Source of the DNA: Fimbriimonadaceae bacterium
GTDB lineage: Bacteria; Armatimonadota; Fimbriimonadia; Fimbriimonadales; Fimbriimonadaceae
NCBI GenBank assembly: GCA_020847855.1
Contig: JADLBH010000038.1
Span: 114,902 to 178,901 of the forward strand
Reading direction: 5' to 3'
Length of the DNA: 64,000 nucleotides
A program made the translations under genes and the position numbers. Shown here one piece after another: positions 8,055 through 16,535 of the stretch. Below the pieces are notes generated by a model. The model saw only the letters and a program-made list of their open reading frames with translations, searched no databases and was not told where the DNA came from. How positions within the stretch are numbered: position 1 is the stretch's first letter; every line of letters starts with the position of its first letter.

Positions 8055-9842
8055 ATGAGCATCACCACCCGTGTGGCAGCGGTCGTTGCCACCCTTTGTG
8101 CAGGCATCGGAGCGATCGCCTTTGCCTTGCCGTCCAAGGTCTATGTCTTTAACGACAACCGAGACCGCACCAACCAGTTTTCCAAGAACTACATCTGGCA
8201 AGAGCTAGGCCTAAGCAACGCCAACGGCGAAATGGGCAAGGTCCAAGCCAATGGAGACATCACGCTCGGCGGCAACAAGGTCGGCGAGGTTATCAAGGAC
8301 GGCGGCGGCAACGTCATTGGCTACAAGAACGCCGATGGCACGAAGGAGGCCTACGATGTGGACAAGACCACGACGAACACGGCTTGGATGAGGGTCGAAG
8401 ACAATGGCGAGCTCGTCATCATGAAGCACGGTGGCGGCACGAACGGAACCACAGGGGGCGGAATCCACCTCGATGGGAGCCAGAGCTTCGACGGTTTCAA
8501 GCAACAAGGCAGCAACAGCCAAGGAACCGGCGCAGGCTTTCGCAACAACCGGACCAAGCAACCGAGCGGGGCCTACCCCCTGACCCCGAGACCAGGCGCG
8601 AACATCAAGATCACGCTCTATGTGTGCAACGGTGGTACCGATCCCGATGGAGGCGGGCCCAAGAAATCTGTCGGGGCGACAGCGGGAGACGTGCCCGGCG
8701 TCGGGAGCGTCGCCGCGTTCCCCAAGAAGCTCGCGGGGAAGATCGTGCTTTCATTCCCTTCGGGCACGCCCGCTCAGCAACAAGCGGCCCTGCGCAAGCT
8801 GAAGAAGGCGGCCAAGGATGCAGGCTTCGGCAATGCCAAGACCGATGTTGACGACCCAGGAATCCTCTCGTGGATCATGTCGCTACCTGCCGACACCCGG
8901 TACGAGACGGTGAACAACGCCATAGCAGGGACTGGGGCAACGGCGGGACTGCGTTACTCAACCGACCCACCGGTGGATCTAGACGACATAGACGCCTTCG
9001 AACCCGTGCAGATGCTCTTGCCCGGCTTCAGTGGGGTCTATACCATGAGCCCGCCGATCCCGCAGCTCTCCATGTCGCTCGTGGTCTCGCCCGGCGACCT
9101 CGGCGCACCCGAGCTCTTCCAGATTGACAAGCTGAGCGCGGACGTCCCGTCGCCCATCGGACAATGGGCAACGGCGGCGTGGGACCTCAGGGAGATGGGC
9201 TACGAGGCACCGACCGCTGGTCCCCTCGAATACCGCATCGAGTACGTAGGGAACCCGGCCTTGGCTCGACCGATGCAGTACGACTTTGGTACTGGGGTCT
9301 GGGTGCCGGTCGGCCCGCACACCGTGGTCGGCAACGAGGTCGTGCTCGACCTGCCCGGAGCCCACATGGTCGCGGTGGCCGAGGACGCGCGTCAGGCGCG
9401 GGTGCTCTCCGTGTCGGCAGCCCAGGGGTTCTTGGTCGAAGCGTTCGTCTGGGATGCGACGACGAGCTACGTTGACGCGATCGTCAAGTCGGGGGGGATC
9501 GTTCTCTTCTCGAACCAGAAGGTGAGCAAGCTACAAGTGGACTACGACTGTGCGGCGCCAGGCACGATGTTCGATGTTCGACTCGCTGCCTTCGTGGGTG
9601 CCTCCACTGGGACGCTAACGATCGAGGCCCTGAACCGAGGGACGGGGCTCTACGAGCCGCTCGGCACGTTTGCGATGGGGTCTTCGCTCGACGGCTATCG
9701 GGTCGAGAACGTCCCCGTTGCCGCGTACTTGAATGCTTCGCGAGAGCTCTCGCTCCGGTACAAGTCGGTCGTGACCGTCCCGACGGTGACGTCAACCGTG
9801 AACACCTCGTACGCCATCACTGAGGTGATCCTGCACGACTGA
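8055..9842 (+). CDS. Large secreted protein of unknown family
   Basis: A 595-residue protein with a signal peptide (MSITTRVAAVVATLCAGIGAIAFA, cleavage near residue 24). A Gly/Asn/Thr-rich stretch follows (about residues 60-185, rich in GGG and NGTTGG). The C-terminal half is predicted beta-rich and contains repeated VxVxxxxGFLVEAFVWD-type strands. I recognise no family. Unlike many genes here it has a strong Shine-Dalgarno, AGAGGA, 5 nt before ATG 8055. It ends at a hairpin shared with the convergent gene. An exported surface role is inferred only from the signal peptide. Confidence 0.8.
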   Translation: MSITTRVAAVVATLCAGIGAIAFALPSKVYVFNDNRDRTNQFSKNYIWQELGLSNANGEMGKVQANGDITLGGNKVGEVIKDGGGNVIGYKNADGTKEAYDVDKTTTNTAWMRVEDNGELVIMKHGGGTNGTTGGGIHLDGSQSFDGFKQQGSNSQGTGAGFRNNRTKQPSGAYPLTPRPGANIKITLYVCNGGTDPDGGGPKKSVGATAGDVPGVGSVAAFPKKLAGKIVLSFPSGTPAQQQAALRKLKKAAKDAGFGNAKTDVDDPGILSWIMSLPADTRYETVNNAIAGTGATAGLRYSTDPPVDLDDIDAFEPVQMLLPGFSGVYTMSPPIPQLSMSLVVSPGDLGAPELFQIDKLSADVPSPIGQWATAAWDLREMGYEAPTAGPLEYRIEYVGNPALARPMQYDFGTGVWVPVGPHTVVGNEVVLDLPGAHMVAVAEDARQARVLSVSAAQGFLVEAFVWDATTSYVDAIVKSGGIVLFSNQKVSKLQVDYDCAAPGTMFDVRLAAFVGASTGTLTIEALNRGTGLYEPLGTFAMGSSLDGYRVENVPVAAYLNASRELSLRYKSVVTVPTVTSTVNTSYAITEVILHD

Positions 9843-9849
9843 CCTGGCA

Positions 9850-9882
9850 TCGCCGCGACCCCGCAATGCGGGGCCGCGGCGA
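9850..9882. terminator. Hairpin between convergent genes
   Basis: A 15-bp stem (9850-9864 with 9868-9882, one A-C mismatch) and a 3-nt loop fill the 42-bp gap between two convergent genes. It may serve both strands; there is no T-tract. Confidence 0.6.
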
Positions 9883-9884
9883 CC

Positions 9885-10622
9885 CTACTTCGGCGTACCG
9901 TCCAACTCGAAGGAGAGCCTGATCTTGGTGCCTGTGATCGAGAAACGGTAGCCGTCCTTGTCGTACTCGATCGTGGCGACAGCATCCGACGGGGCACCGG
10001 ACGCGATGGCCAGTTCCCAAAGTCTCTTCGTGCTCATCTGGGGCGGAGCCAGTCCTTCCGGGAGAGAACCGGGGCGCTTCGAGCCCGTGTCCACGACCAT
10101 TCCCTCGTTCCGAAACGTGTACTCCGTGCGTGATGTCGCCGTGGTACGCTGAACCCTGGAAACCCGACCGGGCCGATACCCCCGGACGGTCACGTCCTGG
10201 ACCCAAGCAGCACCGTGCGCACCGCCCGCTCCCACGGGCGGGAGAGGCGCGCCCTCGCTCTCTGCTGGCGCCACAAAACGGTACTCGACCTCCGGCGAGG
10301 GCGTGTAGTCGGCGTGGAGGTCCATCGTTCCGTCGGAACGCACGAAACGGGCCTCGATCGCAGCCAGGCGCGCCCCCTTGCCCGCATGAAGACGGGCCGC
10401 TTCGAGTGCAGTGAACGGGTCGAGATTGTGCGTATCGCTCGGGAATGCGAACGTCCGCTCGCCCATCGCCTTGGGGATCGCGTTCGTGAACAGGGTCACA
10501 TAGAGAAACCCTCCGAGGGCGAGCACGCACCCGAGGCAGCCGACCCCGGCGCACGCCACCGGTCTCGTACACGAACGACGCCGCACAGGAGCGGCACTTC
10601 CGTCTTCAAGAGCCCACCGCAC
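9885..10622 (-). CDS. Single-span membrane-anchored protein, unknown
   Basis: About 245 residues from GTG 10622. A short Arg-rich N-terminus (VRRRSCTRP) precedes one transmembrane segment (VACAGVGCLGCVLALGGFLYVTLF), followed by an extracytoplasmic domain with no recognised family. The frame is open to 10751, but the start is placed at GTG 10622 because TAGGAT lies 7 nt before it. The upstream extension would overlap the divergent DUF1579 gene. Confidence 0.65.
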   Translation of the reverse strand: MRWALEDGSAAPVRRRSCTRPVACAGVGCLGCVLALGGFLYVTLFTNAIPKAMGERTFAFPSDTHNLDPFTALEAARLHAGKGARLAAIEARFVRSDGTMDLHADYTPSPEVEYRFVAPAESEGAPLPPVGAGGAHGAAWVQDVTVRGYRPGRVSRVQRTTATSRTEYTFRNEGMVVDTGSKRPGSLPEGLAPPQMSTKRLWELAIASGAPSDAVATIEYDKDGYRFSITGTKIRLSFELDGTPK

Positions 10623-10635
10623 CCGAACGATCCTA
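10623..10635 (-). promoter_or_regulatory. Leaderless-type -10 box
   Basis: TAGGAT (10635-10630, minus strand) ends 7 nt before GTG 10622 and is the main reason for choosing that start. Confidence 0.4.
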
Positions 10636-10697
10636 CCAGGGCAGCCAGATCCAATGGCGTGTATCATGAGGGGGGCCCCCGGGCCGCAGAGGATCGA

Positions 10698-11204
10698 ATG
10701 AGTACAGACGCACAAGAAATGGAAATGGGGAGCAAGCCCGTGCAAGAGCACGAGTGGCTCCAGAACCTCGTCGGGGAGTGGAAGACGGAGTGTACGATGA
10801 GCATGGGGCCGGACGCCCCGCCCGTCACCTGTCAGGGGACCGAGACCGTCCGCAGCCTGGAAGGTATGTGGGCCCTCACCCAGGGAATGGGCCAGATGCC
10901 CAATGGAGAGCCCATGGAGTATTTCGCGACCCTAGGCTACGACCTTACGTTTCACGAGTATCGCGGGTGCTGGTTCTCAGGCGTCTCCTCGCACTTGTGG
11001 AAGTACGTGGGCGAGCTGAGCGCAGACGGCAAGACCATGACCCTAACGTGCGAGGGCCCGCACATGGAAAAGGACGGTGAGACGGCGATGTATCGAGACG
11101 TGATCGAGATCGTGGACCGTGACCACCGCACCTTGACCAGCCATGGCCAAGACGAGCACGGGGCGTGGCAAGAGTTCATGAAGGTGAGCCTGACGCGCGC
11201 GTAG
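10698..11204 (+). CDS. DUF1579 family protein
   Basis: A 168-residue protein of the DUF1579 family: HEWLQNLVGEWKTECTMSMGP near the start, then MWALTQGMGQMPNGEPMEYFATLGYD, then YVGELSADGKTMTLTCEGP. The family is predicted to form a lipocalin-like beta-barrel; no activity is known. AGAGG precedes ATG 10698 by a good distance, so this start is Shine-Dalgarno driven. It ends convergently with the TPR lipoprotein gene across a hairpin. Confidence 0.9.
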   Translation: MSTDAQEMEMGSKPVQEHEWLQNLVGEWKTECTMSMGPDAPPVTCQGTETVRSLEGMWALTQGMGQMPNGEPMEYFATLGYDLTFHEYRGCWFSGVSSHLWKYVGELSADGKTMTLTCEGPHMEKDGETAMYRDVIEIVDRDHRTLTSHGQDEHGAWQEFMKVSLTRA

Positions 11205-11221
11205 CAGCGATGTGCGAGTGA

Positions 11222-11240
11222 GGGGGGCAATGTGCCCCCC
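11222..11240. terminator. Hairpin between DUF1579 and TPR genes
   Basis: An 8-bp stem (11222-11229 with 11233-11240) with a 3-nt loop lies between convergent stops; the C-run continues to 11244 and TT follows. Confidence 0.6.
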
Positions 11241-11253
11241 CCCCTTGATTCAC

Positions 11254-12507
11254 TTAGAGCAGCTCCCAGAGCGCCTTGCTCGGGCACAGGGCGCGGGCGT
11301 CCCGTTCGAGCTTGGCCGCCCGGTCCTTTTCCCCTGCTGCCCGATAGACCTCGGCGCAACGCCGCAAGACCCACGGTTCTTGCACTCCGGTCCGCAAAGC
11401 GAGCTTCGCCGCATTCACCGCTTCACGGTGCCTTCCGTTGGCAGAATATGCCCAGGCGAGGCACGCATAGGTCGGGACGCTGGTGTGCTTCTTCGACTCT
11501 GCCTCCATGAGGGCGAGCGCCTCGCGCTTCTTCACTCCGGAGCCGAGCCAAACTCGGGCAAGGGCAGGTTCGTCTCCCCCTATTCCTATCTCCATGTGCT
11601 CCTTCTGCACCGTCTCGGCTCGAGCCAGGGTCGCTTCGGCCTCGGCACCCTCTCCGCGCAGGCTCTGGATCGCCGCAAGCTCGTCCAACATTTGCACGCT
11701 GGGACCGGTACGAGTCGCCCGTAGCATGAGGGTTTCCGCCTCCTCGACACGGTTCTGGGTGAGGCGGACCCGCGCCATCCCCGCCAAGGCGTGCCGGTAT
11801 TCGGGCATCGAGTCCAAGACCTTCCGATAGCTTGCCTCGGCAGCGGCGTAGGCGCCGGTCTTCAGAGCCATGTCACCGGACTGGACACGTGCCCAACTCA
11901 TCGCCTCGGTGCCCCCCCCGGCCTGGATCGCAAGGCTGGTCAAGTATTGCGCACCCTTCGCGTCGCCGAGGATCCAGCGCAGCTGTGCGCCCCGGCTATA
12001 GCTCGCCAGGTTCGGGCGCAAGTCAATCATCGTCTGGGCGGCCTTCACCGCCTCTTCATAGTTGCCCAGTTCCAAGTGGCAGTCGGAGACCACGCCCCAG
12101 GCGTCCGCGTCCTTTGGGTCGGAGTTGGTTAGCTTGGTGGCGAGGCCCAGGGCCGTCTCGAAGTCGTGGAAGATCGTCGAGGCCCAGGCGAGCGTAACCG
12201 CGGTGTCGCGATCGTCTGGGTGGTCTGCCCTGGTCTTCGAGAGCAGGTCTCGCCCCATGGTGTAGTTTCCGAGTTCCCCGGTCTCACGTCCGCGTTGGAT
12301 GTATGCGGTCGCGAGTTCACATGCCGCCCTCGCCGAACCAGGCATCTTTGCGTACTTGGCTTCGAGGCGGGCGATCACGGTTTCGGTCTCGCTCAGGCCG
12401 CGAACCGTGGGCCTGGGCGCAGGCTTGGTCGCGGAGAGGGTCGAGACCCCACACCCGGCAAGGGCGATGGGGAGAGAGAGATAGAGGAGGTTTCGGAGTG
12501 CGTGCAT
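11254..12507 (-). CDS. TPR-repeat lipoprotein
   Basis: A 417-residue lipoprotein. The signal peptide ends in a lipobox (LPIALAGC, Cys about 19). The rest is tetratricopeptide repeats, seen as repeated A-x-x-Y-x-x-G and D-P-K-D-A-D-A-W patterns, for example AELATAYIQRGRETGELGNY, ALGLATKLTNSDPKDADAWG and RHALAGMARVRLTQNRVEEAE. TPRs mediate protein-protein contacts at the membrane surface. It lies 60 bp downstream of the DUF4331 gene on the same strand, with a hairpin between, so the two probably form one unit. Confidence 0.9.
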   Translation of the reverse strand: MHALRNLLYLSLPIALAGCGVSTLSATKPAPRPTVRGLSETETVIARLEAKYAKMPGSARAACELATAYIQRGRETGELGNYTMGRDLLSKTRADHPDDRDTAVTLAWASTIFHDFETALGLATKLTNSDPKDADAWGVVSDCHLELGNYEEAVKAAQTMIDLRPNLASYSRGAQLRWILGDAKGAQYLTSLAIQAGGGTEAMSWARVQSGDMALKTGAYAAAEASYRKVLDSMPEYRHALAGMARVRLTQNRVEEAETLMLRATRTGPSVQMLDELAAIQSLRGEGAEAEATLARAETVQKEHMEIGIGGDEPALARVWLGSGVKKREALALMEAESKKHTSVPTYACLAWAYSANGRHREAVNAAKLALRTGVQEPWVLRRCAEVYRAAGEKDRAAKLERDARALCPSKALWELL

Positions 12508-12530
12508 GGCTGTCGTGTTGGAATGTGGGG

Positions 12531-12550
12531 GGGGCCGACTGTTCGGCCCC
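12531..12550 (-). other. Intercistronic hairpin between DUF4331 and TPR genes
   Basis: An 8-bp perfect stem (12531-12538 with 12543-12550) with a 4-nt loop lies between the two co-oriented genes. There is no T-tract on the minus strand, so it may stabilise or attenuate the mRNA rather than end it. Confidence 0.4.
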
Positions 12551-12567
12551 GGTCGTTGCTTGGCGTC

Positions 12568-13959
12568 TTAGTGGAGCGTTGTCGTTGGCCCACCGAACGG
12601 CGTGCCGGCATAGGGGAACGTCAGGTTGTACGTGGCGTCGTTGTCGTTTACGTTGTCGCCTACGGGTGTGATCGTGCCATAGCTGGGCCCGCTCGCCACC
12701 GCGGTGAGAGCGATGTCCACGACGTCGTCGCCGAGCCTCCTGCCGTTCGGCCAGCCGGAGGCGATCGCCGTGCCCTGGAACGGGCTCATCACGGTATCGC
12801 CGCCAAAGACGCTCAGCCGGTTGAATCCTGCCTGGCCCGCGAGAGGCACGGCGTCCGTGGAAGTGTCCACTTTGAGAAGGTCGGGGATGAAGAAGCCGAC
12901 GAGGTCCTGCCGGTCGTTGACTTGGAAGTTCGTGCCCAGCACCGCGTTCGCCAGGAACGCAAGCTCACAATTCTCGGCGTACTGCTTAAACACACCCCGA
13001 TCCACGTTCGGCCCAGTCTCGTTGTAGAGGTTCTTATGTCGCAAGGAGACGAGCGTCTCGTTGAAGAGCGGATTCCCCATGCGGCCCACTTGGACCCATC
13101 GCTCGGGATCGCGCCCGCCTTCTGCGCCACGGATCGCGACGGCCCTGCGGCTCGTCGTCGCGTACACGCCGACGATGGGGTTGTCACCCTCCTCCAGGAT
13201 CTCGCTGAGCGGGATCTGGAGGTTGATGGACTGCACGTTCGTTCCGCTGAAACCGTCCTTCGCGGGGTTCCTGATCCCGAGGAAGTCGAAGATCGCAGGA
13301 ACGTCCGCGAAGAACCCGTCCTCGCGCTGACCGCACCAGACCTTGTGCCCGCGACCAATGTTGAACACCGTCCCACGGGTATAGGTGTCCAGTCCTGCGA
13401 AGGAGCTGACGCCTCGGATCACGTCCCCATTGGAGTCATAGTATCCGGGCGTGGTGCGAGCGCCCACGTTCGGGGGCGGGACGAGCCGTTGCGTAGCGAG
13501 GACGGTCTGCCTGCCGTCCTTCACCATGGTTACGCTGTAGCGCTGGAGCAGGTTCTGCCGCCGATCTCCAGGGCTGAGGATCGGTCCAGCCTCGGTGCCC
13601 AGACCGTAGCTCAGGATCGTCCCGAGGTTGCGGTAGCTGTTCAGGAACCGGAAGTTGTAGCTAATGCCGGCGTTGCCAGAAAAGCCGTTGTTGGGGCGGT
13701 CGCTCTTGGCGATGTGGATGCTGTAGAGGACATCGCTGGCGAACTGGTAGTAGTTCACGCCGTTGCCCGGATCCTCGAGCGGGTTCGCTTGGAGGATGAC
13801 GTTGAGGACTTTCCCAGAACCCGAGTTGCCCACAAACGCGTAGACGTCCGTGATGTTGGCCGCTGGGTCTTGGTTGATGAGGGGCGCATCGTTGTGCGAG
13901 GCGGCACTGGACACGACTGCGAGCAGCGCCAGCCCCGTAAGGGTAGAGAGTTTCTTCAT
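12568..13959 (-). CDS. DUF4331 exported protein
   Basis: A 463-residue exported protein of the DUF4331 family. The signal peptide (MKKLSTLTGLALLAVVSSA) is followed at once by the family hallmark SHNDAPLINQDPAANITDVYAFV. Further on, RGVSSFAGLDTYTRGTVFNIGRG... and FFADVPAIFDFLGIRNP are typical of the family, whose function is unknown. ATG 13959 is chosen over the open extension to 14028 because it gives a clean signal peptide. It heads a probable operon with the TPR lipoprotein. Confidence 0.9.
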   Translation of the reverse strand: MKKLSTLTGLALLAVVSSAASHNDAPLINQDPAANITDVYAFVGNSGSGKVLNVILQANPLEDPGNGVNYYQFASDVLYSIHIAKSDRPNNGFSGNAGISYNFRFLNSYRNLGTILSYGLGTEAGPILSPGDRRQNLLQRYSVTMVKDGRQTVLATQRLVPPPNVGARTTPGYYDSNGDVIRGVSSFAGLDTYTRGTVFNIGRGHKVWCGQREDGFFADVPAIFDFLGIRNPAKDGFSGTNVQSINLQIPLSEILEEGDNPIVGVYATTSRRAVAIRGAEGGRDPERWVQVGRMGNPLFNETLVSLRHKNLYNETGPNVDRGVFKQYAENCELAFLANAVLGTNFQVNDRQDLVGFFIPDLLKVDTSTDAVPLAGQAGFNRLSVFGGDTVMSPFQGTAIASGWPNGRRLGDDVVDIALTAVASGPSYGTITPVGDNVNDNDATYNLTFPYAGTPFGGPTTTLH

Positions 13960-14108
13960 GATTCTGTACTCGTGGCGGCCCAATCTCGGACTGCCACCCT
14001 CTGCAAACGAGGCGAACATGACACCCACATGACATGAAGATGAAGGTTCGATGAAGAGTCCGGCCCCTTTCGGAAGCGGGCCCCGTGTGGCTCATGCCGC
14101 AGACGCGG

Positions 14109-14120
14109 TACAGTCGCCCG
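14109..14120 (+). promoter_or_regulatory. Leaderless-type -10 box for the DUF1801 gene
   Basis: TACAGT (14109-14114) ends exactly 6 nt before GTG 14121. It lies inside the longer open frame, so that frame's first codons are probably not translated. Confidence 0.5.
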
Positions 14121-14609
14121 GTGACAAGCAAAGCGGAGATCGTGGAGGAGTATCTGGCGGAGATCCCGGGCGATCGCCGAGCGACAATAGAGGCCGTGCG
14201 GCAAGTCATTCTGGAGCACCTCCCGCAAGGCATCCAAGAGACGATGCAGTACGGCATGATCGGATACTCGGTGCCGCACTCGATCTACCCCCACGGCTAT
14301 CACTGCGACCCCAAGCAACCGTTGCCCTTCGCAGGCCTTGCGTCCCAGAAGAACCATCTGTCCCTCTATCTGTTCTGCATCTATGTTGACAAGGCGATGT
14401 ACCAACGGTTCGTCGCGGGCGCGGAGGCGGCCAAGAAGAAGCTGGACATGGGGAAGGGTTGCATCCGATTTCAGCGAGTCGAGGATCTCCCGCTCGATGT
14501 CCTCGCCGAGACCCTAAGGGCGGTCACGGCGAAAGAGTTCATCGCCCAGTACGAGTCCACATTGCCAGAAAAGGTAAGGGCGAAACGGAGCCAAAGCCCG
14601 CAACCGTGA
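14121..14609 (+). CDS. DUF1801 (YdhG-like) domain protein
   Basis: A 162-residue protein of the DUF1801 family: VEEYLAEIPGDRRATIEAVRQVILEHLPQGIQETMQYGMIGYSVP, then a region reading LPFAGLASQKNHLSLYLFCIY, and KKLDMGKGCIRFQRVEDLPLDVLAETLRAV at the C-terminus. Function unknown; related proteins resemble iron-chaperone/YdhG domains. GTG 14121 is preferred over ATG 14085 because of the -10 box just upstream. Confidence 0.85.
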   Translation: MTSKAEIVEEYLAEIPGDRRATIEAVRQVILEHLPQGIQETMQYGMIGYSVPHSIYPHGYHCDPKQPLPFAGLASQKNHLSLYLFCIYVDKAMYQRFVAGAEAAKKKLDMGKGCIRFQRVEDLPLDVLAETLRAVTAKEFIAQYESTLPEKVRAKRSQSPQP

Positions 14610-14717
14610 AGTTTCTCGATACCAAAACGCTTCCGATGAGATAGAATAGTGCTACTTGTGCGGCATGCCACGATGGGGGGCGAAGGTTTCGTCAACGCTT
14701 GGGAGGTTGGGTAGAAG

Positions 14718-16535
14718 GTGTGCGGGATCGCAGGCTACCGCGCCCTGAGCGCAGGTTCGCCGGAGCTGAAAGACCGTCTGGATCGTGCCAGCGCGCAGAT
14801 GGCTCGCCGCGGCCCGGACGGGCATGGCTCGTGGGTCTCAGAGGAAGGCTGCGTTGGCCTCGCACATCGGCGGCTCGCAATCATTGACCTGAGCCCCAGT
14901 GGAGCGCAGCCCATGCACTTCGAGGAGGCCCAGCTCCACATCACGTTCAACGGGGAGATCTACAACTATCGCGAACTCCGGGAAGACCTCGCTGCAAAGG
15001 GTCATACGTTTCGAACCGGGAGCGACACCGAGGTCGTGCTCCACATGTACGCCGAGTATGGCGAGGCGATGTGCAATCGGCTGGTCGGCATGTTCGGGTT
15101 TGCCATCTATGACGAGCGAGACCGGTCGCTCTTCCTCGCCAGGGGGCCCGTCGGCATCAAGCCTCTCTATTTCGCTTGGGACGGAGATGTTTTCTGGTTC
15201 GCTTCGCAAGTCAAGGCCCTCCTTGCGGCAGGCATCAGCACCGAGATCTCCCCAGCGGGCCTCACAGGCTTCCTACTTTGGGGGCATGTCCCGAGCGGGA
15301 TGACCATGTACCAAGCGATCCGCGAGGTGGCCCCAGGGACCACGATGCGGGTTGCCGCAGACGGCTCCGCCACCGTGAACCGGCACTTCGACTTTGTCGA
15401 GGAACTACAACGCAAATCCGAGGCGATCGAGCGCCTCTCGCCGGAGGATGCGCTCGCCAGTTTCCACGAGGAGGTCAGGGCGACCGTGCGGAGGCACTTC
15501 GTCGCGGACGTGCCCGTGAGCGTCTTTCTCTCGGCGGGGAAGGACTCCAGCACGCTCTTGGCCCTGGCCGCAGAGGTCTTGCCCGAACCGCCCAGCGCGG
15601 TGACCCTCGCCTTCAAGGAGTACGCGGGCACGGATTGGGACGAGGTCCCCATCGCCAGGCAGGTCGCCGAGGCGTGCGGGTCGCCGCACCATGTCGTCGA
15701 AGTGGGGGAAGAGGACTTCCGGCGGGAGAAGGACAATATCTTGGAGGCGATGGACCAGCCCAGCGTGGACGGGGTCAACTCCTATTTCGTCTCGCGCGCG
15801 GCACGGCAGGTGGGGTTCAAGGTCGCCCTCTCGGGACTGGGCGCAGACGAGATCCTGGGCGGATACTCCTCCTTCGAGAGCATCCCGAAGCTCGTCCGCG
15901 CTGCCAAGATCGGTTCCGCCGTGCCCGGATTCGGGCTCGCGCTCCGACAGATCGCGCGAAGAGTGATCCGCGATCGAGCCTCCCCAAAGTACGCCAGTCT
16001 GCTGGAGTATGGCGGAACGGTAGGCGGGGCTTACCTGCTACGGCGGGCCCTCTTCATGCCATGGGAGATTCGCGAGATGCTTCCTCGGCACATCGCGAAG
16101 CGGGGGCTCGAGGAACTGGGCGAGCCGACCATCTCGAACGGCCTCGTCGAGCCCTTGAGCGGCCGCTTCACGGAGATCGTCGCGCTCGAGACCATGAAGT
16201 ACATGGTCCCCCGGCTCTTGCGCGACTGCGATTGGGCCTCGATGTACCACTCTCTCGAAGTTCGGGTTCCCTTCGTGGACGCACCGTTCCTCCGCCTCGT
16301 CATGCGCCGGCTCGACGAGGAGGCGAACTACTCCAAATCGGACCTTCTCGGTGTGCCGAAGGCTCGGCTCCCGAGAAGCGTGACCCACCGCCCCAAGACA
16401 GGCTTCATGGTTCCGGTGACCTCGTGGCTCCTCGGCGAAGAGCGAGGCAAGGGCGACAACTCGCTCCGTCACTGGGCCACCCATGTGCTCAGCGCCCAAA
16501 CCGGGATCGAGATCGAGCAGAAGTCTCCCGCCTAG
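14718..16535 (+). CDS. asnB: Asparagine synthetase (glutamine-hydrolysing)
   Basis: A 605-residue two-domain enzyme. The N-terminal glutaminase domain starts with the catalytic Cys2 (MCGIAGY), with RRGPDGHG and FNGEIYNYRELRE. The C-terminal synthetase domain carries the pyrophosphate-binding loop as LSAGKDSS (residues 271-278), where most homologs have SGGLDSS or SAGLDSS. Cys2 requires GTG 14718 as the start. It makes Asn from Asp, Gln and ATP, or amidates another acid in polysaccharide or peptide pathways; the unusual loop leaves the substrate open. It stands alone, convergent with the sugar dehydrogenase, sharing a CTAG stop. Confidence 0.9.
   Translation: MCGIAGYRALSAGSPELKDRLDRASAQMARRGPDGHGSWVSEEGCVGLAHRRLAIIDLSPSGAQPMHFEEAQLHITFNGEIYNYRELREDLAAKGHTFRTGSDTEVVLHMYAEYGEAMCNRLVGMFGFAIYDERDRSLFLARGPVGIKPLYFAWDGDVFWFASQVKALLAAGISTEISPAGLTGFLLWGHVPSGMTMYQAIREVAPGTTMRVAADGSATVNRHFDFVEELQRKSEAIERLSPEDALASFHEEVRATVRRHFVADVPVSVFLSAGKDSSTLLALAAEVLPEPPSAVTLAFKEYAGTDWDEVPIARQVAEACGSPHHVVEVGEEDFRREKDNILEAMDQPSVDGVNSYFVSRAARQVGFKVALSGLGADEILGGYSSFESIPKLVRAAKIGSAVPGFGLALRQIARRVIRDRASPKYASLLEYGGTVGGAYLLRRALFMPWEIREMLPRHIAKRGLEELGEPTISNGLVEPLSGRFTEIVALETMKYMVPRLLRDCDWASMYHSLEVRVPFVDAPFLRLVMRRLDEEANYSKSDLLGVPKARLPRSVTHRPKTGFMVPVTSWLLGEERGKGDNSLRHWATHVLSAQTGIEIEQKSPA

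Noticed and set aside
12166..14037. Long plus-strand open frame opposite the DUF4331 and TPR genes
   Set aside because: It is the antisense shadow of clearly recognised genes on the minus strand.
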